Below are positions 42,001 to 64,000 of a stretch of DNA of 64,000 nucleotides, piece by piece (the first letter of the stretch is position 1; every line of letters begins with the position of its first letter). The position numbers and the translations under genes are program-made. The DNA comes from Tupaia tana (taxonomy: Eukaryota; Chordata; Mammalia; Scandentia; Tupaiidae). The notes beneath the pieces were generated by a model, which did no database searches, had not been told where the DNA came from, and saw nothing but the letters and a program-made list of their open reading frames with translations. Location: positions 154,062,540-154,126,539 of the forward strand of contig JAKSZU010000002.1 of NCBI GenBank assembly GCA_026018925.1, in the 5' to 3' direction.

Positions 42001-43683
42001 CAGCGAGCATATAAGTCCCATGGCAAAAACCTTAAAATAAATAAATAAGTACAAAAAAAATAGGGGCCAGCACGAGGGGTAGTGGTTAAGGTGCTAGAGT
42101 CCTGCATGGACAACCACAGTTCAAGTCTCAGACACAATGGCGAGAAAATCATGCTGGGCACATTTGTGTGTATGGCCAAAATCCTGAGAGAAAGGACTGT
42201 GGCATGGCCATCCCCTCTGTGGCGTGGCTTCTTACTCTCTCTCTCTCTGTCTCTGTTTCTCTCCAGCAAGTACATGTGCCCTATGGCAAAAACCTAAAAA
42301 AAATAAATAAATAAAGTCACAAATTTTGAGGTAAGATACTAGGTGTTTAATGTGTTTGTGCTTATTGTAAATGTTCTACATATTTTCATAGTTTCAAAAT
42401 TTTATAATTTGGGGGAAGATATAATAGTTGCCATTAAGTCAGTTAACTCTAATACTAGACAGACCCTTTTGTGCTATTAGATAAATTTCTAAGTACTTTT
42501 CAAAAAATCAACTAACAGAAAAATTAATCAAATATTTTTCTTCAATTTTAATGTTTAATTTTCTGGGTACACAGTATATATGTGATTGTTAAACTATTAT
42601 CCAACAGTTTTTTTAACAAATGTTTTCTTTAAAATTTTCACAATAAAAAGAATAACCAATGTTAGTAAAAGTCAGAGTCTCTCATTTCTAAGTTATCATT
42701 GAAGTAAACAAGTTTTAATGAGAAAATGGTCTATAAGACAAATAAAGCCTTACTAGCAAAACTTGACACTCTTTTGAGTTAAAATTTTTAAAAATTAGAA
42801 AGCTAAGAATACTGATTATTTATTATTGCCAGCCTACAAATAGTGGGAGAGGATATTCATTTTTTATTAATCCCTACATACGTATGTATCTCATAAAATT
42901 CTAAAATGCAATAAGAAAATAAATCAATAGGACAGAGAAAAAGATAATTATGCACAAAGATAATTTAACTAGATCATGATTTAATACAAGCTTTAAAAGT
43001 CACCACATTTAGAACTTTTCTAAATGCCTATGGTTCCATAATTTAGTGTTAACTAAGTACTCATATAAGGGCCTCTTAGTTAGAGCACCAATCCTTGGAA
43101 ATGCTCTCTGTGTCCCTTAAATTACAGGTGTTTGTCATTTATTTGTGACTTTTTAAGAAGAAAGAAAAGCTAGTCTGATTACAAAACCATTATTACATAT
43201 GTCTTAGCTGATGAATATAAGCATATTATAAACTGATGTGTCAAGGCAGGAATTTCCGACTGTTACTGCATGGATCAGAGTTCATCATAGAACAGGTGAG
43301 CAGACTGAAAAATAGGAAAAGAGTTATTTGAAGGGCAAAATATATACATTACATGAAAAAGGAATGAAGAAATAACAAAAAGAAAAGAAAAAAATTTTTG
43401 AATTTATGTCTATAGAGAAAATGAGGAAGTCCAAGAAATAGTAATAATATTAAAAATAAATTCAAATATATTCAAGTATGGAAAGATGGCAAAAGCTGAA
43501 TTCATAACGAAAAAGAAAAGAAATTACCACTCTTACTAAAACCAATAACTTTGGCTGAGAACTAAAGAGTTCCTATTAAAATTAGAAGCATGGTAAGGGG
43601 CCAGCAGGTGGTGTGGTGGTTAAGGGCTCTGGACTCCCACATGGTCAATCACAGTTTGAGTCCCAGACCTAGCAGCTTGCTTT

Positions 43684-43757
<74 letters not shown>

Positions 43758-44184
43758 CTCTCTGGTCAAATTAAAATAAATAACAGTAAATAAAATAATC
43801 CTTTAAAAATAATTAGAAGGTAGTCTGAATTATAGAAATTTAGTTTTACTAGTCTAAAGAAAATACAGCAAATAAACCAAAATTAGACTTTAATCAATCC
43901 TCATCTACCATGAATCCTAAATTAAGTCAGTCATAGCTATCAAGAGTTAATGAACTCCATATTTTAAATCTCAGCTTTGTATAACATATATTACATGGTC
44001 TTGTTAAACTAATCATTTCAAGATATGAAAAGAATCTATACATCAACAATTATCACAGCTAAAATACTGTTAAACCCTTTGAATGTATCTTCACAATGAT
44101 TTTTTCTTTTTTGAGAGGTTTTTGTATAGGGCATGTGTGCTTGCCAGAAAGACAGAGAGAGACAGAGAGACAGAAAGCGAGAAA

Positions 44185-44224
<40 letters not shown>

Positions 44225-45756
44225 CCGGGGGGGATGGCCACTCCGCAATCCCTTCTCCTCCATTCTCCTCTTGGGATCTTGGGCACAGAGGAACACGTGC
44301 CCGGCGTGAGTTTAAGCCACCAAGTCCAGGACTCAAACCACTATCAACTACATGGGAGTCCAGCTACATAGTCCTTATGCCAACTGCTGGTCCCCACAGT
44401 GATTTTTAAATAACATGTGTTTGATCAGCAATTTTATTTAAAAAAAATAAAAAGTTTCCCCTAATTTCAAATTTAATTTATACTCTTTTAATGTTTTAAA
44501 AGTCAGAAAATACAGTCAAGGGCATAGATATGGTGACCTAAGGCATTCATTTCCCCAAAGTTTTTGAACAAATTTATTTTCATTTTCTAGTTGGCTTTTA
44601 TTATATAATTAATAGAGGACGCAACATAGATAATCCAAAATTTAACATGACTATGAGAATATACTTACACAAAATTACCTGTCATTATGAGTTATTCAAT
44701 ATAACCGTTTCCACCTAGGAAAAATTAACCTAAGGATCATGTTTTTAAGTGAACCTTACTTAAGTAAATCTTACAGAAAAACCAAACAGCTATTGTAGGC
44801 TTCATAGAGAAAGGGCAGGAGAACTAATAGTTAAGATTTTGACCCCAAACACTTACGGTTTTTTTTCTCCACTGCTAGGGAGGAAGGCTTTGCCTAGATT
44901 TTTTTTGGCTTCATCCATCATGTACCGTCTCCGAACTTGATTCAAATTTACGTAGCCTTCACCTTCAAACACCCTTGTAAAATGGGGGTCAAAATAACCT
45001 GCCTGAAGATTTGACATTTCTTTGGATCCCCCAGGTAACATCTGTCTGTTTTTGCTTGCTGCTTCATTAAAAGGTCCTTTAAAACATAAATTGGGTATAT
45101 TATAATTTTGAGTTCTCTGTAATTAAAAGGGTATAAAAAATAACTCAGAAAAGTTTCCAAATGTATGGGCCAATTATGAGTTTTGAGTGCTAAAGCACTA
45201 CTCAAATATTCTCTGAAAATTGTGCGAAAAGTTACGTTGGCAATGAGACCTGAGTTTTTGTTTCTGTTTTTGTTTTGTTTCATTTTAGGTTTTAACCAAC
45301 GAACACATGTGCTGGTCAGAGAGAAACAATGAGAAGGGACTCAAGAAATCATGTCACAAGGGCAATGACCATGCCACACTTCCTTCTCCTCCATTCTCCT
45401 CTTGGGATTTTGGGCATGCACACATGCATGCATTTTGGGCAGGTTGATCTTCAAGCTGCCAGGTATAGGATTCAAGCCACACTTTGAGTCATGTGGGAGT
45501 TCAGCATCTTTACCACCATGCCACCTGCTGGCTCCAGACATAAGATATTTTTTAACACATTTAACATTAAGGTTAAGGTCCTAGTTATACACTCTGGATT
45601 TTCGAATTGGGAGAAACCTTAAAGGTTATCTAATCCATCTAATCCAATGTTTTTCCATTGGTATACTAGAAAATATTGTGCAAAATGTCTTTAAAAATAT
45701 GAGCATGGGTTGAAAAGAAGGATGTTTCATACTCAGATTGAAGCAATTCCCCTTCT

Positions 45757-45789
<33 letters not shown>

Positions 45790-46681
45790 AAAGGTCTTTG
45801 TTTTAGGGCACATGCACTCACCAGAGACAGAGAGAAGAAAGTGAGAAATCACCACCCAGCGGGGATGGCCATGCCGCAATCCCTTCTCCTCCATTCTCCT
45901 CTCAGGATCTTGGGCACACATGCACATGTGCCTGGCATGAGTTTAAGCCACTGGGTCTGGGACTCGAACCGCAGTTGACTACATGGGAGTCCAGCAACAT
46001 ATCCATTACACCAACTGCTGGTCTCCCCCTTCTAGGTTTATACTCACATGAATACCTATGTCCACTACAAGGCATGAACGTAAGAATTTCATAACAGTTT
46101 CATTCACAATAAACAAAAGCAAGAAATTGCCCAAATGTCTATCAACAGTACAGCTTTTCAAATTCTCTTACAGGGACCAGCAGATACCACAATGGTTATG
46201 TCACTGGCCTCCCATGTAGTTCACCACAGTTCAAGTCCCAGATACAGCGGCTTAAAACTCACGCCAGGCAAGTGCGTGCGTGTGCCCAAGATCCCAAGAG
46301 GAGAATATTCTCCCATACCTGTTCATCCAGTTCCTCTTCCATAGGCAGTAATATTAATTTTGTTTTCCAGAGAATATTTAGGCATGTTCAAGTAAATATT
46401 TTCATATATGTTTTTATCAAATTAAATTCTTTTAACTTTATTGAAATTTTACAAGTTAATCATCTTTCAAACTAAATGCTTTAAAATAGACTAATATAAA
46501 TAACATTTAAGTGAAATATTACAGTTAAAATTTCATATAGAAAATATATACTTAGTTGTAGAGAAAACCAATTATACTTACGATTAAATGGTGATACATA
46601 TTTATCACCAACACTAATATATTCCATCTCACTGAAGAGGCCAATCCTCTCCATATCCGTTTTTCCTCCTTCTGCAGGCAT
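30689..46681 (-). CDS. CFAP96: CFAP96 / C4orf47 (cilia- and flagella-associated protein 96), complete, 7 coding exons
   Basis: On the minus strand, exons 46681-46582, 45076-44857, 41607-41470, 41356-41281, 34707-34528, 32055-31886 and 30737-30689 join in frame to 310 aa (human about 309). It begins [20 protein letters not shown] and ends [10 protein letters not shown]. The protein is basic, rich in Gly, Pro and Tyr, and has no membrane or catalytic motif. Short recurring motifs are visible: AGYFDPHF (exon 2), HSADFYDAP (exon 4), and AGTFDPYP followed by HSADPY (exon 6). They suggest a repeated interaction unit, by inference. The family name places it in cilia and flagella; the exact partner is not known to me. 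Introns are crowded with SINEs. The gene is head-to-head with UFSP2, as in human. Confidence 0.95.
30907..31165 (+). mobile_element. tRNA-derived SINE (long type)
   Basis: Complete, in CFAP96 intron 6, antisense to the gene. Confidence 0.87.
31301..31535 (+). mobile_element. tRNA-derived SINE, old, with head duplication
   Basis: CATAGTATGACAGCAC is duplicated in tandem inside the head. Confidence 0.55.
31535..31655. repeat. TA/TG microsatellite
   Basis: Alternating TA, TG and CA units. Confidence 0.85.
31886..32055 (-). CDS. CFAP96: CFAP96 exon 6
   Basis: Acceptor ATTTGTAG, donor GTAAGC. It encodes [20 protein letters not shown] onward to MTLNVK, with the AG of the next Arg codon. Confidence 0.93.
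32116..32186. mobile_element. Mariner-like palindromic MITE, copy 2 (71 bp)
   Basis: CTGGGTCATCAGGAAAGTCA pairs with the right end, which finishes CTGATGACTCAA. TA dinucleotides flank both sides (32114-32115, 32187-32188), as expected for Tc1/mariner. Confidence 0.75.
32225..32290. repeat. Imperfect hairpin, mariner-remnant-like
   Basis: AAAAAATCCA and TGGATTTTTT pair around CGCA, followed by 'ccacaaactttttcaagttc', which resembles mammalian mariner ends. Next to MITE copy 2. Confidence 0.35.
32691..32925 (+). mobile_element. tRNA-derived SINE
   Basis: GGGACCAGCAGATGTC head, A15 tail. Confidence 0.85.
33047..33222. repeat. TA/TG microsatellite
   Basis: Interrupted TA and TG runs in CFAP96 intron 5. 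Confidence 0.85.
33372..33465 (+). mobile_element. tRNA-derived SINE, head fragment
   Basis: Only the tRNA-like part, ending at GCTTAGGAATCACA. Confidence 0.7.
33480..34130 (+). mobile_element. LINE-1 3' ORF2 fragment, interrupted by a SINE
   Basis: Sense L1 ORF2 3' sequence: 'gacaaatttgattacacc', 'aataatatccttaatatatt' and 'atgagcagacaattgacc'. It is split by the SINE at 33600-33857 and degenerate. Confidence 0.7.
33600..33857 (+). mobile_element. tRNA-derived SINE, in LINE-1
   Basis: Duplicates AAAGTGATTCT on both sides. Confidence 0.88.
34528..34707 (-). CDS. CFAP96: CFAP96 exon 5
   Basis: Acceptor GATTTGCAG, donor GTAAGT. 60 codons from [17 protein letters not shown] to FKPSSPGKK, phase 0. 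Confidence 0.94.
34857..35090 (+). mobile_element. tRNA-derived SINE
   Basis: Box B GGTTCGAGTCC; in CFAP96 intron 4. Confidence 0.82.
35153..35305 (+). mobile_element. tRNA-derived SINE (short type)
   Basis: GGGGGCCAGCAAGTGG head, no middle block. Confidence 0.8.
35670..35972 (+). mobile_element. Tigger-type (pogo) non-autonomous DNA transposon
   Basis: It begins 'ggtggtcctctccttattta', contains 'aaactttatcataggtatgt', and ends 'aaggagggtactactgtata'. The ends are roughly inverted and about 300 bp apart. Confidence 0.55.
36046..36302 (-). mobile_element. tRNA-derived SINE (young), inserted in a MIR tail
   Basis: CAATACAC occurs on both sides; 'acctgacacacagtaggccc' before it is MIR. Confidence 0.87.
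36381..36630 (-). mobile_element. tRNA-derived SINE (young)
   Basis: Complete; a few small deletions in the middle block. Confidence 0.87.
37328..37530 (+). mobile_element. tRNA-derived SINE, in LINE-1
   Basis: GGGCCAGCTGGTGGTATGG head; old. Confidence 0.7.
37597..37742 (+). mobile_element. tRNA-derived SINE, 5'-truncated, in LINE-1
   Basis: Only the middle and tail parts are present. Confidence 0.6.
38917..39168 (-). mobile_element. tRNA-derived SINE
   Basis: AATAATCTGCC and AATAACCCGCC flank it. Confidence 0.85.
39249..39492 (-). mobile_element. tRNA-derived SINE
   Basis: Head complement TCTGCTGGTCC. AAGGCA(A/G)(T/C)GTTT flanks it. Confidence 0.82.
40151..40325 (+). mobile_element. tRNA-derived SINE, internally rearranged
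   Basis: Normal head to 40245, then 'gagtttaacactgggccttg' and a shortened CT region; tail runs into a GAAAGG repeat. Confidence 0.72.
40328..40445 (+). repeat. GAAAGG/GAGAAA purine tract
   Basis: Purine-only stretch on a SINE tail, ending GGCAAGGCAAGGCAAAG. Confidence 0.88.
40582..41115 (+). mobile_element. Old tRNA-derived SINE split by a younger one
   Basis: Head 40582-40638, remainder 40926-41115. Confidence 0.5.
40639..40925 (+). mobile_element. tRNA-derived SINE (young, long type)
   Basis: CATGGAAAGGTTCC and CATGGAAAGATTCC flank it. Confidence 0.88.
41281..41356 (-). CDS. CFAP96: CFAP96 exon 4
   Basis: Acceptor TTAG, donor GTAAAA. It encodes [20 protein letters not shown] and RVNYK, 76 nt. 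Confidence 0.92.
41470..41607 (-). CDS. CFAP96: CFAP96 exon 3
   Basis: Acceptor AATTGAAG, donor GTAAGC. It encodes [20 protein letters not shown] through NPGKKGTGY, highly conserved with human. Confidence 0.94.
41804..42055 (+). mobile_element. tRNA-derived SINE
   Basis: In CFAP96 intron 2, middle block intact. Confidence 0.8.
42063..42315 (+). mobile_element. tRNA-derived SINE
   Basis: Directly follows the previous copy, same orientation. Confidence 0.78.
42316..43596. other. CFAP96 intron 2, SINE-free 1.3 kb
   Basis: Longest SINE-free stretch in the CFAP96 gene; AT-rich, no feature recognised. Confidence 0.5.
43597..43790 (+). mobile_element. tRNA-derived SINE (short type) with CT/TA expansion
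   Basis: The CT region has expanded to (CT)n(TA)n at 43689-43754. Confidence 0.8.
44113..44394 (-). mobile_element. tRNA-derived SINE with internal (CA)n
   Basis: The CA run at 44188-44221 replaces the usual ATCACCCCCC. Confidence 0.87.
44857..45076 (-). CDS. CFAP96: CFAP96 exon 2
   Basis: Acceptor TTTTAAAG, donor GTAAGT. It encodes [20 protein letters not shown] through [14 protein letters not shown]. 220 nt; the phase matches exons 1 and 3. Confidence 0.94.
45272..45534 (-). mobile_element. tRNA-derived SINE, old
   Basis: Head complement CACCTGCTGGCTCC. Confidence 0.75.
45783..46026 (-). mobile_element. tRNA-derived SINE
   Basis: Preceded by about 30 T; box B complement GGACTCGAACC. Confidence 0.85.
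46174..46308 (+). mobile_element. tRNA-derived SINE, 3'-truncated
   Basis: Stops after AAGAGGAGAATATTCTCC. Confidence 0.75.
46582..46681 (-). CDS. CFAP96: CFAP96 coding exon 1
   Basis: ATG at 46681, donor GTAAGT just below 46582. It encodes the 33 residues from [10 protein letters not shown] to KYVSPFN plus the first base of the next Arg codon. Confidence 0.93.
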
Positions 46682-46690
46682 GTCTGCGTC

Positions 46691-46719
46691 TTACGTCAGT
46701 CAATATATAGGTGACGTCA
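46691..46719 (-). promoter_or_regulatory. CFAP96: Two CRE-like sites flanking an AT-rich TATA-like stretch upstream of the CFAP96 ATG
   Basis: A full palindromic CRE, TGACGTCA, lies at 46712-46719 and a variant, TTACGTCA on the plus strand, at 46691-46698. TATATAT lies between them at about 46703-46709. All lie within 40 bp upstream of the ATG. They could be 5' UTR sequence if transcription starts in the island at 48 kb. Confidence 0.5.
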
Positions 46720-47204
46720 AAAGGTTCTTCACGGCTACTTCTTTTGTAGCAAAATTCTACTTTATGTTAAAAAATATAGTGGAAAATTTTAGGGGAAAAG
46801 TGACTACTAAATTTTAGTCCAAATTACTTCAGTCTTAGAATTTCAACATTCACTGTAAAACAATAGTTTAAAGAAAAGAACAATAGTTATGAAACAATAT
46901 TTCCAAATGATGCGCTGGAAGAATCTCCTTAGGCAACTGAGGAGAACGCTGGGGTTCCAAATGATCACTATGACACTGCCCTTGAACACACTTGCTGTGA
47001 AGTGCCCACAAACCACAGGAAACAAGTATCATATCATCTGTTGCACTGACTTGATATAAAATGACAGATGAATGCATAGAATAGTATGAATATTGTGTAA
47101 ATAACACCCTTCCTTTGAGAAGTTCAAGGCATATTTTAAAATTGGAACTACATAAGGCAGACACATTTACAGCAGGCTTCTGACTACTCTTCCTGTTCTT
47201 TTTT

Positions 47205-47378
47205 TAAAGAATTATTTTTATTTAACTTTACTTATTCATTTATTTATTTAAGTTTGACCAGAGAGGGACAGAACGAGAGCGAGAAAGTGAGAAAGCAAGC
47301 TGCCAGGTCTGGGACTTGAACTGCGGTCGTCCATGTGGGAGACTAGCGCCCTTAACCATCATGCCAACTGCTGGCCCC
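47205..47378 (-). mobile_element. tRNA-derived SINE (short type)
   Basis: CTACTCTTCCT occurs on both sides. Confidence 0.82.
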
Positions 47379-47589
47379 TACTCTTCCTATTCTAAGTACT
47401 TTCCAAAGGGCCTGGGGGGGGGGGTGTCACAGCTACAGATCTTAACTAGGTCCAGTGGGATGCTCTCTACGTCCTGTCCCTAGCATAGTATTATGTGATA
47501 GAGTAAAAACCTTCTTATCTCTGTGAAAGTTAAACTCAAGGGTTCTTTTCTGTTGACTCTGACCCACTTATAATCTACCAGCAGACACC

Positions 47590-47599
47590 CCCCAACACA

Positions 47600-47644
<45 letters not shown>

Positions 47645-47670
47645 GCGCGCCCACACATACACACACACAC
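47590..47670. repeat. (CA)n-(CG)n-(CA)n alternating tract
   Basis: CA run, about eleven CG dinucleotides, then CA again. Confidence 0.92.
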
Positions 47671-48346
47671 GTCCATCCTTTTAAGGCCAAGTTAATGTGA
47701 GGATTCTTTAGGCGGATTTGCAAATTCGTTATCTCCTGCTCTCATAACTGAATTCAAACAAACAAACAAACAAACAAAAAACACTGAATCTGAGTACCCC
47801 AAGTCATTCAATTTCCTGTTTGGACTAAAGCGTTTTACTTTCCACAGAGCCTTGGTTGTTTCCTTGGACACTTTGCAAACCCCTCCTCCAGGCAAGGCTC
47901 GCTAGTCGAGGCTAGGAAAATAAATTTTAAAAGGCATAGACCCTGCACCCAGGAAGCTTACAATCTGTTAGCCAAGAAAGGAGAAAAAGTGGAATATGGC
48001 AAGTCCCGTTCCAAAAGTGTGGATAAAGTGTTCGGGGGAGGGATGGCGAAGGACAGACAAAACATTTCTGGTGGAGGCGACAGGAAAGTTCTTTCCCATT
48101 AGAGAAACGGAGGCTCCGAGCAGGACCTATCTAAGAGGCAACACCTGGTGTCCACGAGGCCCAAGTCACATCTCCGAGGACACCCGATCTGACGGCCGAG
48201 ATCAGGCAGTCGGGATCCAGTCCTGGTGAACGCGGCTGCGGAAGCCACTGGCTCCGGGCCGCCCGGGAGCGAGCGCGTCTCGCGCGGGGACCAGGCTGCG
48301 GAGTGCCAGGGCAGGTTCTGGGCACAGCAGGTGCTTATTGTGACGC

Positions 48347-48360
48347 GTCGCCATGGCAGC
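48347..48360. promoter_or_regulatory. X-box-like site (RFX), two mismatches
   Basis: GTCGCCATGGCAGC differs at two of fourteen positions from the palindromic RFX site GTTGCCATGGCAAC. It lies between the divergent CFAP96 and UFSP2 genes. Confidence 0.5.
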
Positions 48361-48697
48361 AGTGGCCGACTGCAAGCCCAGCACGCTAAGGGAGGGACGC
48401 GAGGAGAGTCGATCCTCATCGACCAACACAAAGAGCGTCTATAGGATACAGAACACGTAGCCGATAGAGTTGATGGCAAGGTCTTCTGCCTTCCACCCCT
48501 CGGTCACTGGGTGACCGAGTGTAAGGGATAAGTTCCGTGGCGTGTACTGCTGAGCCCCAGAAAGTTGTGGTCGGCCCGCCCCAGCCCCGCCCCTGTCCGC
48601 CCAGGCCCCGCCCCTCCACTCCCCTGACATCACTTCCGGGCCGGCCCCTGGAGTTCGTGGGCTGTCGTCAGTGGCTTGTCACCCCTACGTTGCGGAC

Positions 48698-63384
<14,687 letters not shown>

Positions 63385-63392
63385 TAAGGACG

Positions 63393-63666
63393 ATTTTTTT
63401 TTTTTTTTTTTTTTAGAGAGGTTTTCGCTATAGGGTGCATGCGCTCGCCAGACAGACAGACAGAGACAGAGAGACAGAAAGCGAGAAATCATCCCCAGGG
63501 GGGATGGTCACGCCGCAATCCCCTCTCCTCCATTCTCCTCTCGGGATCTTGGGCACGCACACACACGCGCCCAGCATGAGTTTTAAGCCACCGGGTCCAG
63601 GACGCGAACCGCGGTCGACTACGTGGGAGTCCAGCGACAGAGCCATTATACTAACTGCTGGTTCCC
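63393..63666 (-). mobile_element. tRNA-derived SINE at the UFSP2 exon 9 donor (young)
   Basis: Perfect AGGTAAGGACG at 63382 and 63667; body close to consensus. Confidence 0.95.
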
Positions 63667-63677
63667 AGGTAAGGACG

Positions 63678-64000
63678 TTTTAAGAAATTAGATAAATAAT
63701 CTCAGAGTAGCATTTTGTCCTTTTTAAATTAAATAAGAGAAAAATGGTCTCTTGTTCTCTCATTTATATTCACTCCTTTCTCTTCTCCCTCATTACCTCA
63801 TTACTTTCTAAGTCTCATTTTTTCAATCTGAAATTTTGAGGGTTATTTTTTAAAAGACTTTTGAGTTTATGAATAAATTTTGTGATATATAGTGGCATTA
63901 AGTGGGCTTAATCTTAACCTAGAAGAGGAAAAACTTCGATATCTTAGTTAACTTTCAGTGAAGTTACAGAAAGTCTGTTTGTTCTTAAGAATTATTTTAT
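63678..64000. other. UFSP2 intron 9, continues past window
   Basis: AT-rich unique sequence. Confidence 0.6.

Noticed and set aside
48099-48479. 126-codon minus-strand open frame in the CpG island
   Set aside because: GC-driven; no splice logic connecting it to CFAP96 coding exon 1.

Overview
This 64 kb window is nuclear DNA of a placental mammal. It shows vertebrate multi-exon genes with GT-AG introns, two CpG-island promoters, LINE-1, L2, MIR and DNA-transposon fossils, and about 80 copies of one tRNA-derived SINE family. That SINE has a perfect B box, a conserved middle block, a CT-rich stretch and an A tail. Its structure resembles the colugo (Dermoptera) CYN-type SINEs as I remember them, so a colugo such as Galeopterus is my best guess for the host. 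The SINE identity cannot be confirmed without a library search. The gene order and orientations match human 4q35.1.

Layout. 1-4 kb: repeat-rich intergenic DNA; in human the next gene on this side is PDLIM3, but no PDLIM3 exon is visible. 4.06-21.8 kb: CCDC110 (+), complete, seven coding exons rebuilt from splice sites, 837 aa, starting in a CpG island. 21.8-30.6 kb: intergenic, with sister inverted SINEs and an antisense LINE-1. 30.5-46.7 kb: CFAP96 (C4orf47), minus strand, complete, seven coding exons, 310 aa. 48.0-48.95 kb: CpG island holding the UFSP2 start and probably the CFAP96 start as well. 48.7 kb to the end: UFSP2 (+), coding exons 1-9, running off the window; the catalytic cysteine falls at residue 302, its position in the human protein.

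How the genes relate. CCDC110 is a coiled-coil cancer/testis antigen and CFAP96 a cilia/flagella protein. Both are associated with X-box (RFX) sequences near their starts, and CFAP96 also has two CRE-like sites just upstream of its ATG, which suggests spermatogenic or ciliated-cell control. UFSP2 is a broadly expressed UFM1-specific protease in a GC-rich ETS/SP1-type promoter.

Most notable: three SINE insertions (UFSP2 exons 3 and 9, CCDC110 exon 4) have target-site duplications that span the 5' splice site, so the donor has been copied to the far side of the SINE. Others are near-identical inverted sister SINEs, a solo LTR with a primer-binding-site-like segment inside its 3' terminus, a 156 bp fold-back element, and an unassigned exon-like segment abutting the LINE-1. 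I saw no non-eukaryotic system.
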